DNA of 64,000 nucleotides from Parietaria judaica (GCA_954871525.1 OX940861.1:13438842-13502841), one strand, 5' to 3'; shown: positions 11,218 to 24,755, counted from the first letter of the stretch. Notes: generated by a model from the sequence alone, not told the origin. Made by a program: numbers and translations.

Positions 11218-14200
11218 TTACATGGACGCCAAAAGTTCTCTCATTTCCGCCACAGACGGGATCGTCTCCGAGGGGTAAATTTTGGCAACCAGCTGGTTGA
11301 AACTTTCGTATTTGTCCAGAAACTCCTTCTGTATACATAAAATCAAACAATTTATTTAGTAATTATTTTCAGATTTTTCTTATTTAGAAGTAATTGCATA
11401 CTTGCCTTGCATTTATCCCATAAAGAAGGCAAAAGTTCCTCTGACGTCAAGTACTTCTGCAATTTCTTGTACATCAAAGTGATGTTCTTATCAACCTGCA
11501 ATAAAATCCATAAATTTAATTACCATCGTGCCACTAAGGCAAATATTGGATAGTTTACAGAAAATCATTAACAAACGAACCCCTGTTAAACTGGCTTTCA
11601 ACATCTTCCGAAGATCCATTTTCGACAATCCAAGCTGGAACGGGATCTGAATATGAAGAAGGTATTTTAAAGCCTTTAGTTATTGCACTAATTGAACCCA
11701 AATCACAATATGGAGCTCACCTCTTCCGGTGTGATTGTGTACATTAAGTCCTCTATTTTCCGAGCAAACTGGAAAAGCCGTTCGAATTGCTGCAAATGCA
11801 TAGAAAGTTTGATGAGAAGTTAAGACTATTAAATTACAGGGTGAAAATAAAGTAAAATTATCACTTCTTTGTCTCACATGATCTAGCTTCTTTTTTTTTT
11901 TTTAATATATTTATATTTGTTTACTGAAATCTAATTTATCCTTGCTTCTCTAGTAGTTTGACATCGGGAAAAAAAAAAGAATGAAAAGAATGAAGTCATG
12001 AACATAATATAAAGTACTCACGCTATAAATAATGGAGCTGATATAACGAGTGCAAGCTTGTTCGTAGTTCTCGCTTGCTTGATGATAGAATTTGGCTAGG
12101 GTTGGCACAACATTAGCAAGGTCGTACAAACTGCATTGCACAACGGATTTTTTTACTAAAAAATCGAGACCGAGGAACTGTCACAAGTAAATAAAATAAA
12201 TAAAAGAAGGAAATCACTACCTGTTTTGGAATGCTGCATAGTTCTCTAAGAGAATAATATCGGCATATTTTGGATCTGTTTGTGAGATTTTCTCCAAAGT
12301 CACAAACATTATACTGACCTGCAACCAATAATAAACAATTTTAGTTCACTTGGAAAAATCATAAAAATCACACAAATTTTATTGTCAATTGTATAATAAT
12401 TTAAGCTCATCTAAGTACTCACAAATTTTGTGTACGCTTGGTCAACCAAATCCCTGGATTGCCCCTGAATATACTGCTCCATCCGTGTTGCTAAAGTTGC
12501 AAATCTATAAAAATAAAAATAAAAATAAAACCAGTACTCGATGAAACAAAATTAGTAAAGAACATCAACATTGTTTTGTGCAACTAAGTTTGCGCTATTC
12601 ATGATAGATCAATGTGTTTGATGAAAGAAATTTTAGATACACTTGAACATGGGAGTTCTATGATGGAATGAATTTTGATCAAGAATGGCGTATTACATCA
12701 TCTTTTGAAATATCATGAAGAGTCCTGGACCAATTCGATTCTATCTACCTATTTAACTATGATCGCAATACCTAAATAAATAAAATTATTATTTACAATA
12801 TACTCCCAACCTAATCAATCTTGTTTAATTATTATTTTTGGGTTTGGGCCCCTAAGCAATGACATGCTTATCTAGGAAGCCAAGTATTATTCAGTCAAAG
12901 AGTAAGCACAAATAGGGAAAGAGGCTTTCAGAGCTTCTAGTACCGTGAATAGATTGATATCCAAGAACATAATATCAATTAAATACAGCTATTATATAAA
13001 ATCTACTCCCTAGCTTTATAATTCTATCTTTCCTATGCAATATAGCTATTATATAAAATCTACTCCCTAGCTTTATAATTCTATCTTTCCTATGCGATAT
13101 ATACATCTCACATTATATTCGTAATGTCATACAGAAGCTGAAGCATCGGAAAACCAAATTACCTTGGGATATAAGATAAGACACCCATCTGCCGAACATT
13201 ACGCTCGTTTCTTTCGATCTGGTGACAAGCTTCATCAACAAACTGTAACAGCACAAGTCAGATTATATATCAAGTGTGACGATGGAGTGAATGATCTAAA
13301 CTCTAATGGGTAAAAATAGGTACTCACACGGCTGAACTGCATGGAGATTCGGGACTCCAGGTCACCCAGCAACATACGGACAAAACCCGCTGCATCAGCC
13401 TTCTGACCAGAAAGATACCGCTCAGTGATTCCATGCATGGATATGCACCGCAAAGGGTCAATCTTATAAGCCCAGTCCACCACTGCATAAAAGTCCTCCT
13501 GTCACATCAAAATCAAACACAGAAAACCCTTCTTGTGTTAATTTATTACATAAAAATTGGACTCAATATGCAAATATTAGGTTTAAGTTTTGAACAATGA
13601 ATACATTTCACTAATTAGGAGCAACAAAAAGAAAATCGTGCTTTGCCTGCCAGGTCACCATTTTCGGTCTAGGATTGCCATCCAATAACTACGTGTAACA
13701 GTAAAGAATAACAAGGGTTATTTGATTCTGTTATTAAAACTGTTTAATTGTGTCATTGGAATTATTTAATTATGTTTCGGGGTTTGATTTTGCTGGCCTC
13801 AGTTCGACGCATTAGGTTTGTAATCCTTGGTCTAGGCTTAATGAAGGTTGGCAAAGCTCCCGTTTCGAGATTGGATTTTTGGTCATAACACTGACTGACT
13901 CCTTCATCAGAAAACACTATGTTAGCCATCCCGGATCTATTTTCCATGGCAGCACTTAGTGTTGTTTAAAATTATAATGAGTCTTTATAATATATAAGTA
14001 TTTCATACAACCTCGTATCTAAAAGTATATAAACTCATGAGTCACCTGAATTCCATCAAGCAAATCCTGAAGAGATTCATTTAGTGCTGCAAGCTCAGCA
14101 GAGTTTTTACCTGAAAATTAATCATCACGCATAAGTTATACATGATTCTAAAATTATAAATAAATAAAAATGAACACGCTGACAAGATATACCAGATTTC

Positions 14201-17200
14201 CCATCATCCTCATCGTCGTCATCGATATCCATGATCCCTAAATCATCATCATTGGGATCATCTTCATTTTTTCGAGATTTGGAACCGTTAACAGCACCTC
14301 CTGGAGGTACAAGTGCAGGAACTTCAAAGCACATGAAGTGTGCGAAAAAAGAACTCTATAATGAAAACCAACAGATCATTTAAGTCTTTTATAAAACGAT
14401 AAGATCATTCGAGAAAAATAAAAAATAAAACTGAAGTCTGACCTCATCTACAAGGAGAGGGATAAATATTGTTAACATTTTAGCATAAGCATCAGAAACT
14501 GTAGAAGTATCTGCGGCATTCACGCTTTGAGAAGACCCAGTGGAAGCTTCGAGCCAAACAGTTGGATTTCTGGACGCTTTTGTGCTAGCACGCAGCTCGT
14601 TTGCAAATTCACGAGCCTGCAAATATATTATAAATGTAAACACCAAAAACAAACAAATGACAAAATATCAGGATCAGAATTTTGTGGAACGGGAAGGAGT
14701 TCTAAAGTAAACAAAAAAAAAAATTGTGGCAGGAACCTGGGGCATTTAGGCACAAAATATACAAATTAAAAAGTATATTCACTAGAAAAATGTGGGAATA
14801 CTTTTGGCATTGTACTAAAATTTTCTAGAAAGTCTTATCTAGAAAATAATAAGACAATAACATCGATTTTTCTCACCTCCCTCCGAAGAAGCAAATTAAG
14901 GGAACTACAATATGCTTTCCTCAAAGGACCCAGGCAATTCTTGTCAAGACTCTGAATAGCAAGCAAACATAGTGAAATCAGCATATAGACCGAAACCATA
15001 AGCTATAGCATGGTAGTTCATTTGTCCTGTACCTTCAAATGTTGCAAAAGCCGAGCATATGTCCTGCATTTGTACCGCAAATCAGCATGATCGGGCCTTT
15101 TCAACTGCCCCCGCTGTAACATTGTAGCCAAACTCTTTAAAAAATTGTTCACAACCATATCATGCTTTTGTCAACGTTAGAAAAGCCAAGCCATAACAAT
15201 TACCTGTGAGAAGTAACTCTTATCACTTATCATAAAATCCACCAAACTAGCAAAGTAATTGCGCAAAAACTCAGAAGCTCTTCTAACAAATGTCGTTTTT
15301 AACTTTTCAAGCTCTGTACGCTTCTCTCTAACCTGCAAGAGTATCAGTCACGATTAGTATAATGATAAATACACAGATTGATCAGTTTGACTCCTAAATA
15401 TAGATATTGATATTGGACATCACAACTATGGAAGCGGAATTATTAAATAAATAAATAAAAAACATACAGCTCGTATGTTAGCATAGGCAGGATCCAAATT
15501 TGGTACTTCAAGACCACGTAAAGCTCGAGCTAGCCATTCACAAGCTTCAACATTCTGAATCATCCGGGCCTCATCGAACGAACCCCCTGTCAAGCACACC
15601 GCATACTAGAACAAATGACATGTCATTAGCAGAATTTTATAAACAGCAGATTAAGAATTACCCAAAATATATATGAGTATTTGGCAATGTACCTCAGAAG
15701 GAACACGCAACCGCTCAAGAAGTTTGTCAAGTTCTTCAATGAGAGCTTTGTTATTTACAGATTGCATCTCCAACTTGTTATTGCGCGTTTCTATCTGGTT
15801 AGCATAAGAGAGAAATAAACAATACTCAGAGAGAGGTCATACATTCAGATGACACATATCAACCTAGACAGAGCTATAAAAAAATAAATATTAACCCCAG
15901 CAACATCTTTATGCTATAGACAGAGCTACTGACGACGTGCCGGCACTCAACTTTGAGTTTTTATTATTTGGCAACGAGCAGAATTGTAGTCTTGTAACTA
16001 TAGAGAATAGGAGTGGGTCTCGTTTTAGTTGCAATGTCAATAAGGGAACAGTTTATAAATTCTTAATCTGACCCATAGAAGTCTTAACCAAGAAAAAATC
16101 ACAAAAAAAGAAATATGAAGCATTCAAAAACATATTTTCCTCTTCCTACCGACTCAATGTCTTCTCTCATGTGTCTAAGTTTCACATTAAAAATGCCCAG
16201 CCATTCATCCATGTCCTCCACACAATTTGCAGCAGCCTCGAGTCCATTTAACACCTGCAATACCCAATAATAATAATAATTTAAATGGTTTGAACGATCA
16301 ACAATGTGTTGTCCAATTCAAAAAAAAAAAAAACAATGTATTGTCCCCAAAAAAAAATACTCCATACTCATCTCAGTAATGGAGCTTTAACTGATACTCT
16401 ATAGCTTAGAAAATACTTGGAAAGACAGTGGATGAACAATATAAAGGAAAAAAATCTTCCGCTTCAACAAAAGTGTGATTAGCATTCTAAAATTGGATTA
16501 GGCCAGGATACGCCAAGAAAGAAAGAAAAAAAGGTAACACCGAGATGTCTATTCCGGTAAAAACTGTGAGAACACAACATACTCTTCATAGACTACCAAA
16601 CATTATAATTATATTTTATCAAGATCGGAACATGTTTAATACTTTTTAAATCTGGGAAATATGTAGCAAAAATCTAAATAAGGAGACTCATCAAGTTCAC
16701 AATAAGGTTACAAACAGAAGGACAAGGAAGTAAAATAACCTCATCAACCAAAGGTTCACTTTCCAAAATGGCGTGAACATTTGCAGCTTCTAGAGCTTGA
16801 AGCTCTCTCTTCAACCGTTCAGAGAATGCCTCTGCTTCACCAATACCCATGACATATCTGCAAAACATGCCATGAGATAATAACCAAAATTACACTACTC
16901 TTGAGTGCAACACTTGCTCGTAAATAGAATTTTGAGATAATATTACAAAGGGGAAAATAAAATTTCATATACAAACATGCATTGAACCAAATGCTACATA
17001 ACATACATGACATGCACCACTGTTCACATTTCATTCCAGGAGTATAAGAGGCTTTAATATGAAAAGAAGCATTCATTAATCTATAATACAGATGTCAGGA
17101 TCTCTGAACATAGATTTTTAAGGGAAAAAGTACATACGTGCCAAGGAGAGCCTCCATGTCCTCTTCCTCGGCTTGGGACACAAGCTCCTTTTCCACAGTC

Positions 17201-18705
17201 ACTTTCATATCACTTTCAGTAACGGTTGCTGCAGTCGGACCATCTTGAACACTTCTATGAGTAGTGACCACAGGTTTATTTTCCTACAAACATTTCACAA
17301 AAAAACCATCTTTGCTTTAATCAATGCCACAATCATCACCTGGGCAAATAACTAATTATTAAGTAATCATAGACGCTAGTTATATGAGGACACGTGTATA
17401 AGTCGATGAGTATATAATATATATACTTATCAGTTACCTTAGCCCAAAGAGCCATCTCTACGACATCTATACCAACGACTTTGGGAAGACGGCCTAGTAC
17501 ATCTTTGCATATGTTTAGGATGCACATCAGAAGGCGATTCCTAAATTGAATTGTTTGAGGGAATCAACAAAGGTTCAGTGTAGAAAAATAATATATTCAA
17601 GTTATAGTAAAATATCATAGAAGAGGAGGGTAATACCTGTCATCGATATTGCGCATGGTCCATTGCGGTGGAGCAACACTTTGGCTTCTGAGGTTGTCAA
17701 AGCCCTACCCAGAAAAATGAAACGGCGCTCAGAAGCCTAGAACAAGTAGCACATGTGGTTTTTCAGTGCTTGAATACAGTCATGTGAAGCATTACCAGTG
17801 TAAAGGTACATCCAGTTGGGTCATTTGTGATAACTTCCACCTTCGATAGATGTTTTAGCTTGTACAGCTTCGCAGGCTGAAAGCAACAGAAATCCCAACG
17901 ACACACACATACAGATATCAAATAATTTTACAGCCTCAAGAAACCATCAAAACTACATATTTCTCGGTATCGAAAATAAAAGCTAAAACAAACTCTCGAA
18001 CCTAAAAATACCTCGAGAACTCCTCCGGTAGAATACTTTAACACTCGAAGAAAAGCTTTCGTCCTCTGCCCTTTCGATTTTGCTGCACAATACTAAAAGT
18101 TAGTAATGCAGACCGAACAAATTTCACTCGAAAACTTCAAGATAAGTCTGTTATTCCAATATGAGTTTCCAGCCTCAGTAAAGAGAAGAGTAAAGATAAT
18201 CATCTCAACCAAATCGATCACATACTCCCATGGATAGAAACTACATTGCTTTAAATCGAATTGCCATTCAGATTTAGCAACATCGCCAAACAACCAAACC
18301 TCAATTCTCATTCGCGAACATAAACACAATGATGTTTCAAACCAAACAAAATCAAAACACAATCAATTCAAAATGAAATTCACAGTGCTTTCGTATGCTT
18401 AAGAAGCGCAAACACCTAGGCTTAAACCGGGAGAGCACGTTAATCGATCATAATCAGACTCACTGCACGAACAAATCTAAGACCGGTGCGACAGAGAGAG
18501 AGAGAGCGAGAGAGAGAGAGAATTGCGTACTGGAAAGTGCGAGAACCCTAGGTTTGGCCATGTTACGGCCAAGCTTGCCGGATTTGCCCCAAACTCCTCG
18601 GCCTTTGACGACGCGGATCGACATCATGATCGTCTGCTTGGTGCCCTCAATCGCCGCCTCGCAAGCTCGCCGGAGCTCGTCGTCGTCGGCGCTGGATTTC
18701 GCCAT
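11218..18705 (-). CDS. SEC3A: Exocyst complex component SEC3A
   Basis: SEC3 is the exocyst subunit that helps tether secretory vesicles at the plasma membrane. I joined 25 exons with consistent phases to 890 codons (889 aa), close to the length of plant SEC3A. Exon limits: 18705-18531, 18082-18012, 17876-17796, 17704-17637, 17540-17438, 17283-17138, 16857-16740, 16254-16150, 15794-15693, 15605-15468, 15332-15204, 15113-15033, 14951-14877, 14616-14443, 14355-14193, 14110-14046, 13498-13328, 13242-13163, 12504-12423, 12318-12221, 12130-12022, 11789-11721, 11646-11581, 11495-11406, 11328-11218. The N-terminal ~160 residues form the lipid-binding PH-like domain. The rest is Sec3 coiled-coil and CorEx region, with an acidic Asp/Glu stretch near residues 555-575. 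The protein begins [20 protein letters not shown] and ends MRELLASM. No stop or frameshift was found. One intron uses a GC donor. Confidence 0.95.
11329..11405 (-). other. GC-AG intron in SEC3A
   Basis: Exon 24 ends AAATGCAAG and the intron begins GCAAGT, ending TATACAG before AAGGAGTTTC. Frame and conserved protein sequence (WDKCK then KEFLDKYES) require this join. The donor otherwise matches the strong consensus, which is typical of minor GC-AG introns. Confidence 0.85.
12987..13100. repeat. 57-bp tandem duplication in a SEC3A intron
   Basis: Two copies of a unit starting AGCTATTATATAAAATCTAC, at 12987 and 13044, are almost identical (one clear difference, GCAATAT versus GCGATAT). They lie within the 658-nt intron between exons 18 and 19 and do not touch a splice site. 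Confidence 0.9.
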
Positions 18706-21068
18706 TGTCGGCGCAGGCTAGATCCCGATCAAGCTCCGAGTGGGCAAATATTTTGCAGAAGAACGTACAATGCTTACGCAACCGAGCTTGGAGAGAGAGA
18801 GAGAGGAAATAAAAAAAATATCAGAAAGGCGATGATGACTGTGAAATGATAATAACTATTTAATTACTTGCCAAATTTACTGCATCGGAATTACTCAGGT
18901 GTTATTTTTATTATATTTATGGGGCTTAGGCCGTGCCTATACTACCTTAGGGGCATATCAGCAAATATTAATTAGTGGAGCGCGAGATATCACGAAAAAA
19001 TAAGATTGCGTTAGTCATTGAAAGCGCGTGAGCGTCACATGTTGAGTAATTAATTTTGCACTGACAATTATGAAAGCATACTGTAATTCGTGTCATCGTG
19101 CAAATAATACAAGGTTAATTTTTATTTTTATCTTAGCAAGAGAAATTTATTTTTTTTATACATAGTTTTTAAATTTTTAAGTAATCTAGTATTTTTTTAT
19201 GTTAATTAACCTTTTTTAGGCTTAATCGAATATCTATATGTAACTGTAAAAAAAAAATTGTCCGCGTATAGATTTATCTCTTCTTAAAGCAATGCATTAT
19301 TTACATGCGATAAAAGATTTCTACGGTATCGATTTCCAAAAAAAAGTATTCCTCATACATACATATATATATATATGTATGAAGAGTTTGGCATATATTT
19401 CAAAGGTGCTACAGTTTATTGGGCTGACTTATGCAACTGCAAAATTAAATTCAAGTAAGTAGTCAACTCTTATAAGTATTAGAGATTATGTTTCTAAACA
19501 ATTTAGAATGGAATTGTAAATTTGTGGCTCAAAAATTTGTGGATATCTAAATTTTTAATATTTTCTTATTACTTTTAGAGGACAAAATAAATATATATTT
19601 TTAATGTCTAGAATTATGAGCAATAAAAAGGTATACTTGAAAAAAGTAAAAGCTTACCTTTCAAAACCCGAGATATTTTCCAATTTTTTATGGAATATTG
19701 TAGCACGTTCGATCGCATCCCAAAAAAAATGCAAAATGAGATATTTTCACCTATATTAGTAACACATAGGTAGTAAAAACTTTAATCATAATCTTTGATT
19801 GTCTACTTTGTTTGTAAAATATGAGAGTGCTTTCACATACACAAAATAAAATAATAATTAAAAAGAACTATATTGAAATATAAATAGAGCGATATGGAAG
19901 TAGTTTTTGAAGTTTATACATTGCTTGCATTTACATTTTGTGTTCTTCATCTTTTTTAGTCAAAATATATAGCGCTTCCAAAAGAGTGACACATCCCAAA
20001 AAGTTATTGTTTTTTTTTTTTCTTCACTTCTTCCTGTTTGTCACTATAAGTTACGGTGTAAAAAAATAAAACATAATGAATTTATTCTATGTATTTGTAG
20101 TAATATTTTCCATATTTTTTCCCCATAAATAATAGATATTTACCATGAAAACTTTCGCTTTACTAATGATGATGATGTCGTTTGTGTTTCAGGGTTGCAT
20201 TAAAAAATAAAATTAAGTCGATGAGTACTCAATATTAAAAGAAAAATATTACACATTTATTACCTCAAATTTCTTTACTTAAATTTTTAAATTTGTTAGA
20301 CTGAAAGTTAAATAAGTAACTCTATTTATTTAAAATCAATATTGTAAGTATTGGTTTATTGTTTATTTATATGTTATGATGTCTAAATGACCATCGTTGT
20401 CTTTTGCCAAAAAAATAATAAATTTTAATAATATATGCCTATAATAATTTATTTACTTATATTGTAGTAATGTTTTATTGTTTGAAATGAGTTTGGGCAC
20501 ACTCGGGTTATTATCCTATTATCCCTTATCCTATATAAGTCACGTTGAGGTCAAGAGAGAAAAAGAAAGAGAGCAAGAGTGAGGAAAAAAAGAAGGGACA
20601 CTTGTTGGGTTAAAAACGTAACATCTGTAACTTTTTAATCGGTGAAATAAACACTGTAGCAACTACAGTGTTTTTGGGCTTTGTTTTAGTTATATAGGAT
20701 ATTGTGTATCTCACGTAAATTCGAGATAAAGCATAAACTTTACAAATGAAATTTGTATAAACTTTTTCAATGTTTTGAAAATGAGCAAATAAAAGTCAAA
20801 GTGACAAGAAGTATATAGTTTTGAGACATTTCCAGAAGAACTTTGTTTTTTCTTTCTCGAATTTTCGTGAAGGACTATTTTAGTATCTGTAGTTAATGAA
20901 ATTAGATCTTACAAAGAAAAAATAAACAAAAGCTTAGCTTAGCTAGACTCGCGGTAAACTCACAATAAAATTGTGTATATTATTAATTTTGACTACTAGT
21001 GCCTCCGGCCAAAAGTGTCACGATGTTCTAACATTATGAAAATTTCTTGTAATGAGAGTAGATGTAAT
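18706..21068. other. SEC3A upstream region and AT-rich intergenic DNA
   Basis: The first ~150 bp should hold the SEC3A 5' UTR and promoter, with a GA-rich stretch near 18790-18805. The rest is AT-rich with no supported gene. Confidence 0.5.
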
Positions 21069-21800
21069 TAGGGCTGAGCACGAGTTGGATTGGGTTAGTC
21101 GACCCGATGTTTTATATGCACCCAGCCCGCTCACATAGGGCCCACAAAAAAAAAATCCCAAACCAAACCGACCGGATAAAGAACAGATTGGATTGTTTTG
21201 GGCCGTCGAGCCCGAATAATTAAAATTTAATTTTATAAAAAAAAATTAGTACAAGTCAAATAAACATACACACACTAATCAAAATTATATGAATATTTGA
21301 ATAAAACAACTCAAATCAACCTATCAATAAACCCTAAAGAAAATTTATATAACTATTTTAAATTACATAACATTACTACCCACTTTCAAATACGTTTAAA
21401 TAAATTTAAACTATTTAAAATTACATAAGATTACTACTCACTCTCAAACATGTTTAAATAAATTTCTAGCATATTTAACTAAGAATTAGGTATTATTAAT
21501 TAACTAGAATAAAAATGAAAACTAAGAGTTGTGTGTGAGATTTGAAAATGAGAAAATGAATTGAGATCATTGAATGAGTAATATAAAATATATTAAAGAT
21601 TGTACCACTTGAATAAAAATCGAGAAAGAAAATAATATAAATATATTACTTATATTGGTCGGGTTTTCGACCCAACTAGGCGGAAAGTATTGAACCGACT
21701 CCAAACAATAATCGAGTCTGGCCCAATCCAACCTAATTTTAAGTGGGATGGATTGGACGGAATAAACTAAAGCAGGGGTCTTTAACGGATTGTTGTCATG
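21069..21800. mobile_element. Possible hAT-type element fragment
   Basis: It starts TAGGGCTGAGCACGAG, a typical hAT-like end. It contains GGATTGGGTT and matching inverted GGATTGG/CCAATCC sequence further right (about 21720-21760). No matching right terminus or 8-bp duplication was found, so it may be truncated or a coincidence. Confidence 0.35.
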
Positions 21801-22532
21801 CACCTTCACAAGTTGTTTCCTCCGCTCACAATATTAGTCGTAAATTATTTAACTTTCACTTTGAAGATGCAAAATTCGCCATTACATTATAAAATAATGT
21901 TGGATTAATTTTAACACTATAATCGCATAATTAATGTCATGTATATATAAATAATTAACATTGCATACGCTATTATGGTTTTAAATGAAATAAAAATTGG
22001 TGAATTTAAAAGTTTACTGGGAGCATAATTTCAAAATAAATGATCTAATCATTACAATCAATTAAGGTGACTTTTCAAACAAAATAGTTTGATGCAATTT
22101 TATGGTCGAAAAGTGAATATTCGTTTAAGGGATAATTTAGAAGAAATATATTTCTTTTTAAATTAAATTTTTGTCAACCATCAAAACACATCAAACTATT
22201 TTGTTTGGAAAGTAAAACTAAAAACGCATCAAACTATTTGATGCAAAGCTTGATGCGTTTTTATGATCAAAAGTGAAAACACATCTTACGAACCTTCACT
22301 TCATTTTAATAAGAAGCATATTTCTTCTAAATTATCAATTCATGAGTCATGAGTGGCACATACTGACCAAAACAATAAAAAGAACATTACTGAGAACTAT
22401 TTAATCTTCTAATTAATTCATAATACAATTATAATTATACCATTCCATGAAATTCCGAGCCTCCAAATTAACAAAAGACTCATTAGTAGAGAATAATCAC
22501 GAAATAAAAAATAAAAAAAATAGGCGTCACAT
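21801..22532. other. AT-rich spacer with a small inverted repeat
   Basis: No gene is seen. About 20 bp (22075-22094, TCAAACAAAATAGTTTGATG) is repeated in inverse near 22190-22209, and CATCAAACTATTTGATGC follows near 22226. The pattern suggests a small foldback or miniature transposon, but ends were not defined. Confidence 0.5.
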
Positions 22533-23042
22533 TCATCCCGGAATAGTCCGAGACGCGTTCGGAAACCTGAGCTGCAACTTCACTTGATAAGTCCCGCCCT
22601 TCTGCGCAAACACGGCTTGCCCGCGCGCGAAGGCAAACGAGCCGGTCCCGCCCACCACCGTGAGCCCCTCCTCCCCCTTCTCGTGCCCGGCTCGCACGCC
22701 AAGGCTGCCGGAGTACTCGGGCGCGTCGAAGCTCAGGTACACCACGTTGAAGTCCGAGTACGCGAAGTGCTCGGCGGGGATGATGAAGCCCTGCGCCTTG
22801 CCCACCACCCGGGACGTGCTCTCCGGCCCCTCCGTCAGCAGGCGGTGGAACACCAGCGCCCCCGCGTCCGCCGGTGCCGCCCGGCGAGCGGCACCGGCGC
22901 GGGGCTGCTGGATGTACAGCGACAGGTCAAGCCTCGCGTTCGTGCGGTCCTTGGAGGGCGGCACCGGCGAGAGTAGGGCGAGGAGAAGGACGACTAGTAC
23001 GGTCAAGGAGACGGAGGTGAAGAACGTGATCTTTGCCCACAT
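22533..23042 (-). CDS. Dirigent family protein
   Basis: Dirigent proteins are secreted plant proteins that steer the coupling of monolignol radicals in lignan and lignin formation in the apoplast. This intronless gene encodes 169 aa, slightly shorter than the usual ~180-190. Residues ~5-27 (ITFFTSVSLTVLVVLLLALL) form a signal peptide or anchor. Family motifs follow in order: LDLSLYIQ (the H-x-Y-x-H position), LLTEGPESTSRVVGKAQGF, and VGGTGSFAFARGQAVFAQ near the C-terminus. The start is the only Met ahead of the hydrophobic segment. The coding region is GC-rich against very AT-rich surroundings. Its exact partner substrate cannot be told. Confidence 0.85.
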   Translation of the reverse strand: MWAKITFFTSVSLTVLVVLLLALLSPVPPSKDRTNARLDLSLYIQQPRAGAARRAAPADAGALVFHRLLTEGPESTSRVVGKAQGFIIPAEHFAYSDFNVVYLSFDAPEYSGSLGVRAGHEKGEEGLTVVGGTGSFAFARGQAVFAQKGGTYQVKLQLRFPNASRTIPG

Positions 23043-23304
23043 TATGTTGAGGGGATGGAATTATTAGGGTTTGTTGGGTGATTTTGTTTAAGAAGAGGAG
23101 TGATATTACTGTTCTGGTTAACCTAATCCACGTTAACTAACCCATTAAGTGTTGCTGATCAAACGAGTTATTGGGTCATAATAAGCCACGTGTTTTAGTT
23201 GCCACAAGGCTGAGCTAGTCTATTGCTTCTTGCTAACTTATAACTACTCCAATATGATACCATTATATAGCAAGGGATTGTTTGTTTTCATGCATAGTGT
23301 AAAT

Positions 23305-23987
23305 TAGGGGTGTACAAAAAAGACCCTAAACCGAATCTAAAACCGATAACATTAATTTACCCATTTTTTCACTACCGAAAATTTATGCTTTTTTTGAAAT
23401 ACCAAAAAATGCGGTTTAAACCACTACCGCTTTTTGCTAAATGGTAGCGGTTACGGTTTTCACGATAAAAACCGCTACCGATTACCGATTAACCCCGATA
23501 ATAAATTTAAATATTTTATATATTTAAAAATAGATAAATGTTTGGCCTTTAGCATTTAATATCTATATAATAATGTTTTGGCATGAATTTTTCATTCATT
23601 GATTCATTTAGTCTTATTTTATTTTAAATAGTGTGTTTTTATTGCAATTATTTCTTTTCGTTTGAAAAATAAAGAATAAAGGCCGTCAGAGAATTGACTC
23701 CGTTATTTTTAATTTAATCGATTTGTTCATTACTAATTATTTTCTTACTTTAGATTATCTAATAGTAATTTGATTTTTCAAATATACGATGATTATATAA
23801 CATCTTGTCAAAATGCGGTTAAAACCGAATTTAAACCGAATTTAAAACCGATATAGCGGTAATTGGTAAAAATGATTTTAAACTTCAATAGTGCGGCTTT
23901 CGGTTTTAAAATTGAAAAAACCGAAAATGCGGTAATATGTATAAATAGTTATGAAAACTGAACCGAAGACTCGTTTGTTCACCCCTA
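23305..23987. mobile_element. Non-autonomous hAT element (MITE)
   Basis: A 683-bp element with inverted ends TAGGGGTGTACAAA and, inverted, TAGGGGTGAACAAA. It is flanked by GTGTAAAT (23297-23304) and GCGTAAAT (23988-23995), an 8-bp target duplication with one mismatch. The interior is AT-rich with many AACCG/CGGTT motifs (AACCGCTACCG, CCGAAAATGCGG). It has no coding capacity. Confidence 0.85.
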
Positions 23988-23995
23988 GCGTAAAT

Positions 23996-24630
23996 ATTTA
24001 TTAAATTATTTCTAGTTCTTTAGTCTTTTGTGCTGACTGTGTAATAAATTTTTTGGCAATTTTGCAGAGATTTAAAAAATAAAAAATAAAGGGAAAAATT
24101 ATCTTTTATACTTTCTTGTTTAATTGGTTGTAAAAATATAATCTGATAATAATCATTCTATTTTTATTATTAAATTCATTTCATAAAAATTAAATCTTAA
24201 CAGGTAATAGTATTTTATTTTTTCAAAATAGATAAAAAGGAATTAAAGTCCACTTTAAAAGTAAAAACTGTTTTTGAAAACAGAGTATAGTATTTTTTTT
24301 TTGCACAAAATTTTTAATAATTTTAAACTCAAGTACTATATAGTATATATATATATATTGTTGTAAATATATATAAATTACGTTTATCAAATGGAATTCT
24401 AAAGTAAAAAAGTAAGTTGTATTTTCAAGTAATTATTGGTGTTGCATGGCAGGCCAACAGGCCTTCCTTTTAAAAAGGCCTGCTTCAAGAGTGGGAGCCC
24501 AATACCTTTCTTTCACAAGAAACTCCTAATTCAACATTCTCATTTTTAATATTTATTTATTTATTTATTTATTTAATTATGTTCACATCGCTCTGTCCTC
24601 TCCTGAGCTTTCAGGCAGCAGCGAACGAGG
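23996..24630. other. AT-rich spacer
   Basis: No gene seen. It contains a (TTTA)n run near 24552-24575 and, at 24452-24484, the inverted AGGCC...GGCCT. Confidence 0.5.
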
Positions 24631-24661
24631 GTTTAAGGTAATCCCGCGAATGTAGGAGAGC

Positions 24662-24755
24662 ACGGATATCCGTGTCTCTCTTTTTTTTTTTTTTTTTTTT
24701 TGGAGTCGGATTTATCCGGGTCCGCCATTTGGCAGACCCGGATAAAACCGACTCC
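24662..24755. repeat. Subterminal hairpins, left end of the hAT
   Basis: CACGGATATCCGTG (24661-24674) is a perfect 14-bp palindrome. After a T run, 24702-24726 and 24731-24755 pair as a 25-bp stem with two mismatches around a 4-base ATTT loop; the stem holds TTTATCCGGGTC. Such subterminal repeats often bind hAT transposase. Confidence 0.85.

Noticed and set aside
18395..18849. Plus-strand frames over SEC3A exon 1
   Set aside because: Antisense of a clear SEC3A N-terminus.
22584..23067. Plus-strand frames over the dirigent gene
   Set aside because: Shadows caused by high GC; the minus frame has the family motifs.
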